From positions 9,449,183-9,513,182 of the forward strand of contig OX419342.1 of assembly GCA_948470475.1 (NCBI GenBank): a stretch of 64,000 bases of DNA, read 5' to 3'. Shown here piece by piece: positions 1-11,900 of the stretch; within the stretch, counting starts at the first letter, position 1, and each line of letters begins with the position of its first letter. Origin of the DNA: Galaxea fascicularis. Taxonomy: Eukaryota; Cnidaria; Anthozoa; Scleractinia; Euphylliidae. The translations under genes were made by a program, and so were the position numbers. The notes below the pieces were generated by a model. It had not been told where the DNA came from, did not search any database, and was given only the letters and a program-made list of their open reading frames with translations.

Positions 1-10
1 GCAATTGTTC

Positions 11-1412
11 CAACCTCGTTCCCAGGGCCTTTTCTCTGGCTTGGGGGCGGTCCGGAAAAGACCCTGGCATCGGCTGGCCACGTGTCCATCTTACACCCTG
101 AAATCCTGGGTGTAATAAATTAGCGAGTTAGCATAATCATAAGTGCCAAAGTCACGATGGCGGAGAAATTGTCTGCGCTATTTGACTTGGATCTGCTTTT
201 AATCGTTGTAACTTTCCGCCGTTTTGTTTAAAGTCACCTCAAGTGAAATGTTTTGAATATCTACTGAAAGTCAAAGATATTGTTGCTGTTCTTCCGACTC
301 GCTGTGGCAAATCTCTGCTGTTTCAGCTTCTACCGTATTTCGTGCTTGTCAAGGCGGACAATAATATTGTGTAAAATGGGGTTGACTAGCGTACACGACC
401 TCTACGGTTCGTGACATTTATACATTTGACGTTTTCTGTTCGGTCGCTCGACCTTTTTTCGCTTCACTCGTGTTTATGTAGGGCAGTTCATGCTGTGTTC
501 TAAGGAGTATTAATTTTAAGTAGAGTTGAGGCCTTAGACCGTGCTATGGCAAATCTTTTGAAGTAGGCCGAACAATGGCATATACAAGATGCAAAACAGT
601 CAACAGACTTGCGAGTATACATTTGAATTCTGTGGCGCCAGAACGATCAAAGGAGGAATAAACCTATACCTCGGGTTCCAGAAACATACGCTCGATCAGA
701 TAGCTGCAAGAAACATAAAAATTTCTCTAGACAAGCGTCTTTCTCAAAGTAAAGCTACACGAGGGCAAATAAATTATGATATCCGTGACAAGAAACTACC
801 CCGTACTGTACTTGTAAACAGTTCTAATTGCAGTCGGGCCCGGCGTCACAACATAGAATGCAAGTAAGCAAAATGTTCACGATATACTCACTAAAGCGTC
901 ATATTTTTCCCTCAAAAAAACAAATACTTGGAAACTTAAAAAGCATATCTTGCAACAGAAATGAGCCTAAACAATGCATTTACACACGGCAAATTACAGA
1001 GGTGTCAAACTCAACGAAGCGACATGCAGATAACAGCGGAAAACACTTAGACCTACGACGACCTCTAGAAATTTGCCGCAGCACGGTCTAATGGCTCAAC
1101 TCTACTTACTTTTCCATAAAGCTAGTCGTTAGAACGGCAACAGTATCTTTGACTTTCAGTAAATATTCAAAACATTTTACTTGAAGTGGCTTTAAACAAA
1201 ACGGTGGGAAGTTACAACGATTAAAAGCAGATCCAAGTCAAATAGCGCAGACAATTTCTCTGCCATCGTGACTTTGGCACTTATGATTATGCTAACTCGC
1301 TAATTTATTACACCCAGGATTTCAGGGTGTAAGATGGACACGTGACCAGCCGATGCCAGGGTCTTTTCCCGACCGCCCCCAAGCCAGGGAAAAGGCCCTG
1401 GGAACGAGGTTG
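11..1412. mobile_element. TIR element with RecQ-like helicase remnants and 9-bp target duplication
   Basis: The ends are near-perfect inverted repeats of roughly 320 bp (CAACCTCGTTCCCAGGGCC at the left, its complement at the right), flanked by the direct repeat CAATTGTTC at 2-10 and 1413-1421. Long TIRs with 9-bp duplications are typical of Mutator-like elements. Both arms contain sequence of a helicase: the left arm at about 225-375 reads [13 protein letters not shown], then VLPTRCGKSLLFQLLP, a Walker A of the RecQ type. The middle (about 400-1090) holds no recognised domain; two short ORFs there lack family features. This is a non-autonomous copy. Confidence 0.7.
225..375 (+). pseudogene. 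RecQ-like helicase fragment with Walker A
   Basis: Conceptual translation contains [18 protein letters not shown] followed by LPTRCGKSLLFQLLPYF, the Q-motif-to-motif-I part of a RecQ family DNA helicase. There is no start or continuation; a stop (TAA) follows at about 373. The same sequence up to the end of the LLK motif is present in inverted form in the right arm around 1100-1215. Confidence 0.6.
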
Positions 1413-1674
1413 CAATTGTTCGACATGAATAAGTAATAAGGGAAAACAATAGCTTGAATATGAATACTTAACGACCCTAAATTTTGGGGTACGTACACAC
1501 GTGAAGCTGGGGCGGAAATAGCTAGAAACCATTAATATCCATATGAAAGACAGAATAAAACTGGAGATTTGTGTAAACTTTAAAAGGAAGCATTCTTTGG
1601 AACTAGGCTTTGACGTCTGGCTATGGTGTTTTAAATGCGCATATGACAAATGTGTCGCCCAATTTTTAAAACAG

Positions 1675-1900
1675 GAAAATACAAGGACTACGAGAAATAT
1701 TTCAAGACTCCACACTTCATCTTCGTTCGGGACTCGCTAAGTTACCTAACCGTCTTGGGACTTCACATCGCGATCTGTCTGGAGCCTTCGCAACTCCCTT
1801 TTAGTGGCTTAGAGTGGGCCATTTTAGTTTTCCAGCTGGGTCGCCTTTTTACAGAAATAAAGCAGGCTGTAGACTTGGAAGAACCAAATGGTTATTTGAG
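1675..1900 (+). CDS. TRP channel exon: S1-S2 region
   Basis: The acceptor ends at ACAG 1674 and the exon opens in phase 1; the donor GTACAC follows 1900 after codon AG|. The 75 or so residues include [20 protein letters not shown], matching the conserved stretch leading through TRPC S1, and [19 protein letters not shown], matching S2 with its charged end. It splices to 2461 with phase 2, giving an Arg/Ser junction directly before the S3 sequence DRWNIFDF. The upstream exon is not recognisable in 1422-1674 and must lie to the left of the helicase-bearing element. Confidence 0.82.
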
Positions 1901-2875
1901 GTACACAACGTGACTATTACCATTTCTTATGTCTCTTCGATATAGTGATAATGATATTACCATTGCACCACTGTCAATATCACCGTCAATTTCACTTTCA
2001 CTAACACTGACACTGTCACTGACACTGACACTCACTTTTACTGACACTGATTCTGACACTGACTTCAGCACTGACAATGACACAAACACTGGCAATGTCA
2101 CTGTCACCGTGACCTTCACAGACAATTTCACTGACACTGACACTGACACCTACACTGTCACTGTCACTGTCATTAATACTGTCACTGACAATAGCACTGG
2201 CTCTGGCACGGACACTGACAATGTCACTGACATTATTGTCACTGTCACTGTCATTGTCATTGTCATTGTCGATGTCAATATCAATGTCAATGTCAACACC
2301 ACTGTCAGTATCACTGTGACTGTCGCTGTCATTGACGCTGAAACTAACAATGACATTGTCATTGTGATCGCCGTTCCTATTATCAATTCTAGTGTTATTG
2401 ATATCATTACCATAATAATCATTTTTGCAAACATTATCATTACCTTATTTTTACTTGCAGTGATCGATGGAATATCTTTGATTTTGCCATCCTTGTATGC
2501 TATTTCTGGCTAATTCTTCCAATGAGGGTAATCACGTGGGTGGCGTCAGAATCGGTCACAAACAACCGAACCCTACAGATAGCAAGTTTCCTTTATGGTT
2601 GGAACACTCTACCTCTCACGTTCAGAGCGGTTGGTTCTCTTTTAGAGACATTCAAAAAGGTTGGAACAATCCAAATTGCTTTGATCCGCATCATGAAAGA
2701 CACAACAGTGGTAGCTCTTCATTTTATGGCAATTACCTTGGCTTTTTCAAGCACAATGACAAAATGGTTTGTAGCTGAAATTCCGATGATCGGAGATACC
2801 ACACTGTAAGTGACAACATACAGATTCGTATGGTTTTCTTGTTTGTTTTCATGGTATTATTTCTGAACTGGGAGA

Positions 2876-2960
<85 letters not shown>

Positions 2961-5900
2961 GTTGAATGAAAAATGCTGCGTCGCCAACGAGGAATGCCAC
3001 TTACGAGTAGGATCCATTGAAGGATACACGGTGCCTTGACTTCACAGAGTAATAAATAGGTTGAATGAAAAAATGAAGTCAAAAGCAAACCACAGGCCCA
3101 TGTTTCGAAGTGGGTTACATGATCTTAAATATGTGAAAAGGTGATAGATTCAAAGTCTACAGATCACGTAATTGCGGGAAAATTACAAACAAGTACTAAT
3201 GAGTGGGTGACAAAATGAGCTGGCATCACGGTATGTAGATAGATAAATAACCTGGTTTACAATAATAGATAATTTGTTAGTTCCCAATGTCTCGTAAAGT
3301 AAACAATATAGGGTTAATTATATTGTAAGATGGGTGGCACCCATCGCAGGTGGTAATGTAGAAAAAGGTACGACGAAAGATTTGTTAAAAGTTGTTAATG
3401 AAAGTGAAGATCACATTGATAGGCGTTTACTCACAAGGGAAGCTTTTTCGTGGTGCTTCCAGCTGTGTATCCTCCATCCCCACGGCCTTAATAAACGATC
3501 AGAATTTAACTCAAAAAATAGAATTAGGTTCAGTCAATAAGTTTCACGCATTTTTAGCCATTATCAGATACCTTTTTCATTTTTAGATTTTTAAGTCCTT
3601 AACTTAATGTTTTTATTTCAATCAGCAAGGTACATTGATTTATCCAAGTGTGACGTTAGGATTCTTTTAAAACGTTCAAAGGCTTCACTTTGGGAACTTG
3701 TTATTCTTGCTTACATAGGCTGGCTCAGTGGCTTATATCGAGGAATTTATTACGGTATTTGCCGTTTAAGGGTCCCCTTATGCGAAACTGTTGCCTGCCT
3801 CATTGTTGCAACTATTCAAGGACTTTGGGTTAGGATTTTGTTACGTTAAAATCTTTCGTGAACACTGAAGAAGCCCGAAGGGCGAAACGTTTGTTCCCTA
3901 CATTAAACATGTACCTGTGAATGGTTTGCTTTTGACTTCATTTTTCATTCAACCTATATATATATATATCTGTCTGGATTTGCGAAAAGGTACCTCCAGG
4001 AATTTTTAGCAACAGTCTCATTTGAGGCTTGTTCAGTACTTTTTGACCACTTTTTCTTTGTCTTTCTGTTTTTAGTACACACAAAAACGTGTTTTTAATG
4101 CTATTTACATCTTTCTCCACCCCCCCCCCCCCCTCCCTTACCTCCTTCCCCTCTCTCCCCTACATATTGTTTCCCACAATTCTCTTTGTGTCATAAGTCA
4201 CTAATTTGAAATCAGCGCGCGCGTTAGAAGTTGTTTTCAGTGGTCGGTTAATTTTCTACATTTGTTTTTGGCCGCCTACAGTGAAGTTTTCCGGAAGGCA
4301 TCATTAAGCCTTATGAAGGAACAATTCTCACGATTGGCAAAGTCTGCCGTCGTCCAATATGTTACCGTATTCCGTCTCATTTTGGCTAAACGGGTGAAAC
4401 ACCGTTCTCGGGCTTGAGACGGAAAGGCATCATATTGCGAGCTTTGCTGTGGGCGGTGACGAGTCTCTGGCCTGAAAAGGTAGTTTGTTGGAGTCAGATC
4501 TATTCGGCGAGAGCAAAATTAAAGCTGATTTGTGACCAGGCCAGAGACTTAGTTAAATGTTTTTGTCAATAGCGCCCTATATTTGTCCGTTTGAAAACGA
4601 ATGGCTACATCCAGGATCTTGAATAAATCGACTGTGTCAGCAAAGTCTACATGTGATGATTTATGTGGAGAAAGCGAGAGTTATTGAGAGAGAGTAATTT
4701 GATGATGTTTTGCCCGTATCAAGTGTGGAAACATTGTGCCTGGTTGGTTGTGGATAACTTTATCAGTGCCGCGAACGTGGATAATTGTGTGATTTCCTCA
4801 ACTTGTTTGACAGACGGATTTCAGGTATGTCGTGGTGCTCGTGTTATAAGAATAGCGTGTGCAAGCATAAAAACGCTTCGTGAGTGTTTAGCTGAAGTGA
4901 TTTTTTCTTAGACAACCGATTCTGGGCTCAAGAACGGTAAATTCTGGATCTGTTTTAGTCGGGCATCTCGCTATGAGCCTCATAGTTTGCGAGACTGAAA
5001 GGTCATAATTTCTGTGCTTTTAGTAAATGTTGTTTATTTCATTACAAATCTGTCGCTTTTGCCAAGATCGACTTTTCGTCTGTTTCCAGCGATTAATTTG
5101 TCCATTTTAAGCCCTACCTAGCGACATTCAACTGTTTTTGATTCACCTCAGGGTCAAATTGTTACAACGCGCTTGAAATTTCTGTAGGTACGTTTTTTGT
5201 AAATTCAGACAGATATATATATATATATATATCTGAGCGAATTTGCGAAAAGGTAGCCACTAAAGTTTTCGCTTGAACACGGGCTGCGCCCGTGTTCAAG
5301 CCATTGTGGCCGCCCAAAATTGAGGGGGCTTGCCGTCAAGGCCCGCTTTGCCAAACAGCCTAGGGATAGTTCTAACAGTAGGTGGGTGAGTCTCAGTTTT
5401 CTGTCAAAAGCACAGGGCAGGGGGGGTTGCTGCTTTGAGACTTTGACTGCAGTTAGAGTTTGTAGCCCCATCAAGTGAGTCTTTAAAGTGTAGGATGCCT
5501 CGGCAATTTTGCCTGGTCTAGTGTAGGCCTGAATGATAGTTTGCTTTTGATTACCAATTAGAGTGAACCCACAGTGTGCAGAGGGTTGGTGATTGGCAGT
5601 TGTTTGACCAAAGCACAGGGGTGGGGAGAGGGTTGACTTTGTGCTTTGTGACGGCAGCGGAATTTGCTTGTTTTCACAACTTCTGCAGGCACTTTTTGAA
5701 TATATATATATATATATATAACAACTGTTGGTAGGTCTCTCAAGCCGACAAAGGTGTCACCGCGTCAAGACGATTAGTAGGATTCTCAGTCCAAACCTCA
5801 CAGCATGAATGAATGTAAAAAGTTAATTACCACTACTAAGAGGAAAAAAGGACGCAGCTACATTTCCCGACAAGGCTGTTTCGTGAATCGCTTCACTCTT

Positions 5901-8900
5901 CAGGGGTGATTCACGAAACAGGCTTGTCGGGAAATGTAGCTGCGTCCTTTTTCCTCTTAAAATATTTATTCCGCTCTGCTTCAACGTATTGAGCACTGTT
6001 TCACTAGAAAATCGACTTACAGACTCCCTATATATATATGAAAAATAAGGTGATGCCATGCCTCGTATAATATTAAATAACTTGTGAAGACTTCTTAAGG
6101 CAAATTGATTTTGATCGAACGTCAAACGTTTCACCGGTTAGGGCTTCATCAGTGACTGATAAGTCATTTTACAAGACAGAATATATAACAAGTAAAGAAC
6201 AATGGCCCTAGATAAAGTTCATTAAGTCTACTATTGTATGGTCAGGACACGTCCAAGACAACCATTCATGATGGTTTCAGTGTTTTTCTTTCTGATTTTG
6301 AGCGCTTCAATGATCTTGCGTGTCTCATGTTGTTATGTAGAATGTCCCATGAGATGTCTTAAGCATTGGCGTATTGGTATGTTTAATGAGATGCTGATAA
6401 ATAGTTTGTTTTTCCATCCGTACGTGTTCCTTGATTCTGGAACCGACAGTTAGTTTATATAGGAGAAACGAGTAGAACTGTCGGTTCCAGAATCAAGGAA
6501 AAACAAACTATTTATCAGCATCCCATTAAACATACCAATACGCCAATGCTTAAAGACATCTCATGGGACATTCTACATAACAACATTCCACAACATCATG
6601 CAGACACGCAAGATCATTGAAGCGCTCGAAATCAGAAAGAAAAACACTGAAACCATCATGAATGGTTGTATCGGACGTGCCCTGGCCATACAATAGTAGA
6701 CTTAATGAATCTTATCTAGGACCATTGTTCTTTATACTTGTTATATATTCTGTCTTGCAAAATAACTTATCAGTCACTGATGAAGCCCTAACCGGCGAAA
6801 CGTTTGACGTTCAATCATAATCAATTTGCCTTAAGAAGTCTTCACAAGTTATTTAATATTACAACGAGGCTCAAGTATTTCTTAGATTGCACTGTGAACA
6901 CTGAAGAAGCCCGAAGGGCGAAACGTTTGTTCCCTACATTAAATATGGACCTGTGAGTGGTTTGCTTTTGACTTCATTTTTCATTCAACCTATTTATTAC
7001 TCTGTGAAGTCAAGGCATCGTGTATCCTTCGTTGGATCCTACTCGCAAGTGGCATTTTTCGTTGGCGACGGAGCATTTCTCATTCAAGCTATATATATGT
7101 ATATATGTATATAAACAGAGTGAAATCACTGTTAAATTATTGTCTCTAAGACATTTTGTTAACAAAGAGCTCTCAAATCTCATCGGAGAGCCCTAATAAT
7201 CCATGCGAAAATCGTTTCAATAGAGAGGCCCTGTTAGAGGTTTTAGGGATAAGGGATAACTGGCAAATAATTTTAGGGATAAGGGATAACTAAGATAGTT
7301 TTAGGGATAACAAAAAATAGCTTTGATTTCTCAATTGTCTCACGTTTGGTCACTTTTGCCAAGGATTTGCTTTACCGGCGACCGGTAACGAACAGTAACG
7401 GGTCATTTATCAGTCCAAATTCAAGCAAGATGGGTCAGATGTCAAATTCCATTTGGCGCGAACATATGCTTGAATATTTGTCCGCGGATATTACCTGTTC
7501 TGAGAAGCGGACGGTTTTCCGAGAGCTCGAGGAAACGTGTGAGCTTAGCTTCGAGGAACTGATAATGTCTTTGGACAAATATCCAAGCATATTTTTTAAA
7601 ACCTAATAGAGGTTATTGTCTTTATTACCCTTTAAATATTTTTCACAACACGCATTTGGGGAATCCCTAAGTCTGTTTTGCGAAAAAAAAATTAAGGATA
7701 ATAATCAGAATAGCCTACATTTGGCTTTAAACATATTCTCGAATACTGTCCTTAGACATTATCAGGTGCAGAAACGGACTAGATTCTAGAAAATGGTTGT
7801 CTTTTTTGTTTCAGTGCCTGTAACATGACTGGAGTATATTGGTAAGTTTAGACCTACATCTTGATAAAAAAAAAAAAAAAAGAAAGAAAGAAAGTGCAAA
7901 CCGCCTAATAAACTGTCACCCTTTCCGACGAAATTAAAGCTATTCTCTAGCTAAAGCAACTTATACCTGGCTCAGTTAGGGGATGAATTTCCCACTATTA
8001 CGCGCGCTGCGATAGGTCAATTTTGAGGGCCGTTTTCTACTGCAGGGCCCTCTAAATTCCTGCGTGCATGATTAATCTCTAGATATAATAGATATCTTGG
8101 TAACCTCATTTTCTCGGTCCATACTGCAAGATACCTCTGTTCATTTTATCATCAAAGGGAAAAAATCCTGGTCCGTAACTCACAGTAAGGACCTCGAACT
8201 CGGTTAGTAAGAGGGACGTATTATTTTATCCCTAATCATGTTTTCATTTTCAAAATTTAAAACAGAACCACTCTTTGATTTACAAATCACCAAATACCAG
8301 AATTTTTTGTGCGGTCATCTTTGAACTAGTTTCAATACTAGAGGATGAGGGTTGAAGAGGGAGAAATGTAAGGAAACCCTACCAAACGTTTCTGGTTTTT
8401 CCTAAGTCTCGGTTCCATTTCATTATTAAAACAAGTTAACACTTTGTTGAAAGCAGGTTGATGGAATTGACTTGGTGAAGTCCCAAATACTACATAAAAA
8501 ATATTTAAAAAAAAAATAGATACAGCTAGGCCCCTTTGCCGATTTTCTCTGGTGCGAACGGCGCGACAAAGGCTCCATCCTACCTACCTAACCCCCTTCC
8601 CCTCCTTCCCCCTCCCCCCCCCCCCCCTCCGTTACCTTCGCCGTGCGAAATGAGAAGTTACGTTTTACTGACAACTTAGAGTTAATTTAACTGCCTAAAT
8701 GTTTACATAGTAAGTATATCTTTGGATTGAATTTCGCTGCACTTATCTGGTCGGCAGCTGGTGGAAGATAGCGACTCATATGGGCTGGTCTCTACTGGAA
8801 TTGTCAGATGGTTTACTTTTCTTCGAGTCCACGGACAACTTTTCGGAGATTCTTATAAAACTTTTGTATGCTGGGTATCTCATTATGGCGCTCATCCTTC

Positions 8901-11900
8901 TCATAAACATGCTGATTGCGTTGCTGAACAACACTTATCAGCGTGTAGAGGTAATACTCATTTTTTTTTTCTCTTCGATGTTCTATTAGTATAGTACGTG
9001 CAGAAACTAGCTGCTGGGAAGCTTCCAATTTTAAGAATCATTAAATCAGTTAATTACACCTAGCCTTTATTGTCCTTACTAATGCAAACGGTGTTGAATG
9101 TCTAACATTAAGTTGTGTTAAGTTCCTTGAGAAAAGGATAGACAAAGAAACCAGTCATTAACACTCGATCGCTGATTGTGGCCATAGCCATAGCCATGGC
9201 CATAACTACAGCCACAACTATATCCGTGACCATAAACGATAAATGACGGGGAATGACCGATTGCATGGAATGTTTCAGCCCCGGCTGAAAATTTGCCCGA
9301 AAGCGTTATCAATAAAACAAAATAACAGCGCTGCTGTTCTCACAGTTTAGCCTTCTGTTCGCTTGAAATTTTTAACGTTTTGAGATTATATGATAGCGGC
9401 TTGTGACAGCCTTTTTTGTTGCACTTTATTTTAGATATACTGAATTTGCTGGGAAACGTATTAAATTTTCCACTTTTTCGTCTCTATTTTACGAAATTTT
9501 GCAGCCGCGACAAATAAAAAACATAATCTGGCTCAGATCCGGGCCCAGGCTTAAAAAATGCTGAAGGTTGCCTGAAAGTGGAGTACAATTTTTCGTCGAG
9601 GCATTTGTTCAAAAACCTGGACTGTAGTGTGATGAAAATTTTACTCGGGATGCTCATCCAGATGAGCACGCTACTTCATCAGCAACAAAAATAAAATAAA
9701 CAAGAATTACACCCTGGCCAAAAAAATGAAGTCTGTACGAAGATGGAACCAGTGGCTAGTCTTTGTGGTAAATGTGGACGATAGGGTGCTCTAGTGCCAA
9801 CTGAGCTGGGCTGGAGAATGTTAATTCCAGGCCCTTATTTGTCCACTGCAATACGGTTATTTTAACGTTTACAGCTGCGTTCACCTCTAACATCAATGGC
9901 CGGTCTCAGATCAATGCAAAATTTTCAGATATTCGCGTTTATCATTTTTATTACTTGCGGGTTAGTTACGAACCAACGACAGTGGCCAAATCCCAATGGC
10001 CTTCATATTATTACTGGTGGTCACAATATAACCCTTGGCTCAGCAGGGGTTACTGTAGCTCAGTGGTTAGAGCATCCGACCGGTGTTACGGAGGTTTTAG
10101 GTTCAATTCCTGCCTGGGACTCTGAATTCTTCCCAGTTGTCCTATAGCCCGTTGTCACGTCGTTTCTTAGTATTTTGCAACTTTTCGCTGCTTTCATTTC
10201 AGACACAATGTACGGTCTTGTAACTCTTAATTAACAGCCACAGCCTTTGCAAGCCACAGACATGCATCGATCGAAACTTAGAGAATTCAGACTGACATTG
10301 TTGTCGGGAAAGAGCGCATAATATTTTCTAATTTGACGGCTAAGGTTACAATCTCGAGGTTCACTGATAGTGGTATCACAAAGTAGTATTTCAAGACATA
10401 ACATTCAAGCATAAACTCAAGGTTCATTGTGAGCGATTCATCTTTTACTGGAAGATGTGGCCAAATTGAAATCCCTTTGGAAACGATGCTATATCACTTG
10501 CTTATAACGCTGTTGTAGTACTAACTTTCGGATGAAAGTTCAAAATTAAGATTTAACTGCCTTGGTTCTAGGACAATTCACGGAATGAATGGGCATACCA
10601 AAAGGCCAAGACACTGCAGACGTACAGGAAATACCACTGCATACCCGTTCCTTTTAATATTATTTCTATTACGGCACTTGGTTTATATCGACTTTATAAG
10701 AAGATCGTGGGGAAATCAGACGAGCAGAACAGGGGGGAAGAAATTACACCAGTAAGTTGGCGGTGCATGTTATTAAATTTGATACATGAGTTAAGCAGTT
10801 TCACTCACAATTTACTCACCTGCAGCTGGATCGCGAATTTTTGACCGTTACATTACTGGTCTTCAGTAGGTCATGGTGTCGACTGACTCTCAGTCAATCT
10901 GACACAAACGATTACTTTTACCTTCGTTATATGGAAAATTGAGAAACACGTCCACTGTGTTTTGAGCAATCAACATTCAGTCATTCTACCCTTCTACTAT
11001 TTAGTCTGTAAATGTATTCTTGCCTCATAAATATTTTTGTTTTTACTTATTCCACTTTCTTTTTGTAAACAAAGCAACACTTACAGTCTACTTGCAACAA
11101 ATTAGGTTCAAGCCAATCCTCATCAAGTTATTTTTCTTTCAATCCTAAGCTGGACTTGAAGGAACTTGCAATTAGATATAGGCTTAAATACGGCGACAAG
11201 TTTCCACCAACACGTAAGTATTTTTACAGTAAGGATAATGTGCTAGCTGTTAGGTCACTGATTGCAACTAATTCTGTATGTTACGCCTTTAAATCCCTCT
11301 CCTGACCCCAAAGGGGACACTTTGCATTAATAAACTCACGTTGCTTGCTTAATCGCTGTTGCAGTCTAAATACGCTCGGAGAATGGGGATGCGGGAAGGG
11401 GTGGGAGGTGGGTGGGAGGTGAGGGGAGGTGTGCGTTTGTGAGTGTTTAACCGGGGAAGGACAGTAATCCATCCCACCCGCTGCCCACAATGGCAAGTCT
11501 AGTAATATGCTTAACTCATTCTCTCGCCGTATATCTAAACGGGAAGCCGATGTCTAATTCTTTAAAGACTTAAAACCAGTCAACTCTCTGCCACAGCGTG
11601 TTAGTGCGAGTGCCTATGGGCACTAAATACAGGTACCGCAATAACATCGAAGGCAAGAGTCGATCATATTCTTCGCAAGATAAGAGAAAAGTGACGAGAA
11701 AACGACCTGAGAACAGCCCATTTCCGTCAATTTACTTTCACAGAGAAACTAGACTATGTTTGTCAGGACTCCGAGGATACTAAGAGCATGGTGAATCAAG
11801 TCCTCTACAGAATCTTCACGAAGGAAAATGGCTGTGATAAAGCTCTACTGCCAAGAGGTCAAAAGGTAGAATACAGTTACGATGACTGATAAGGACGGTG

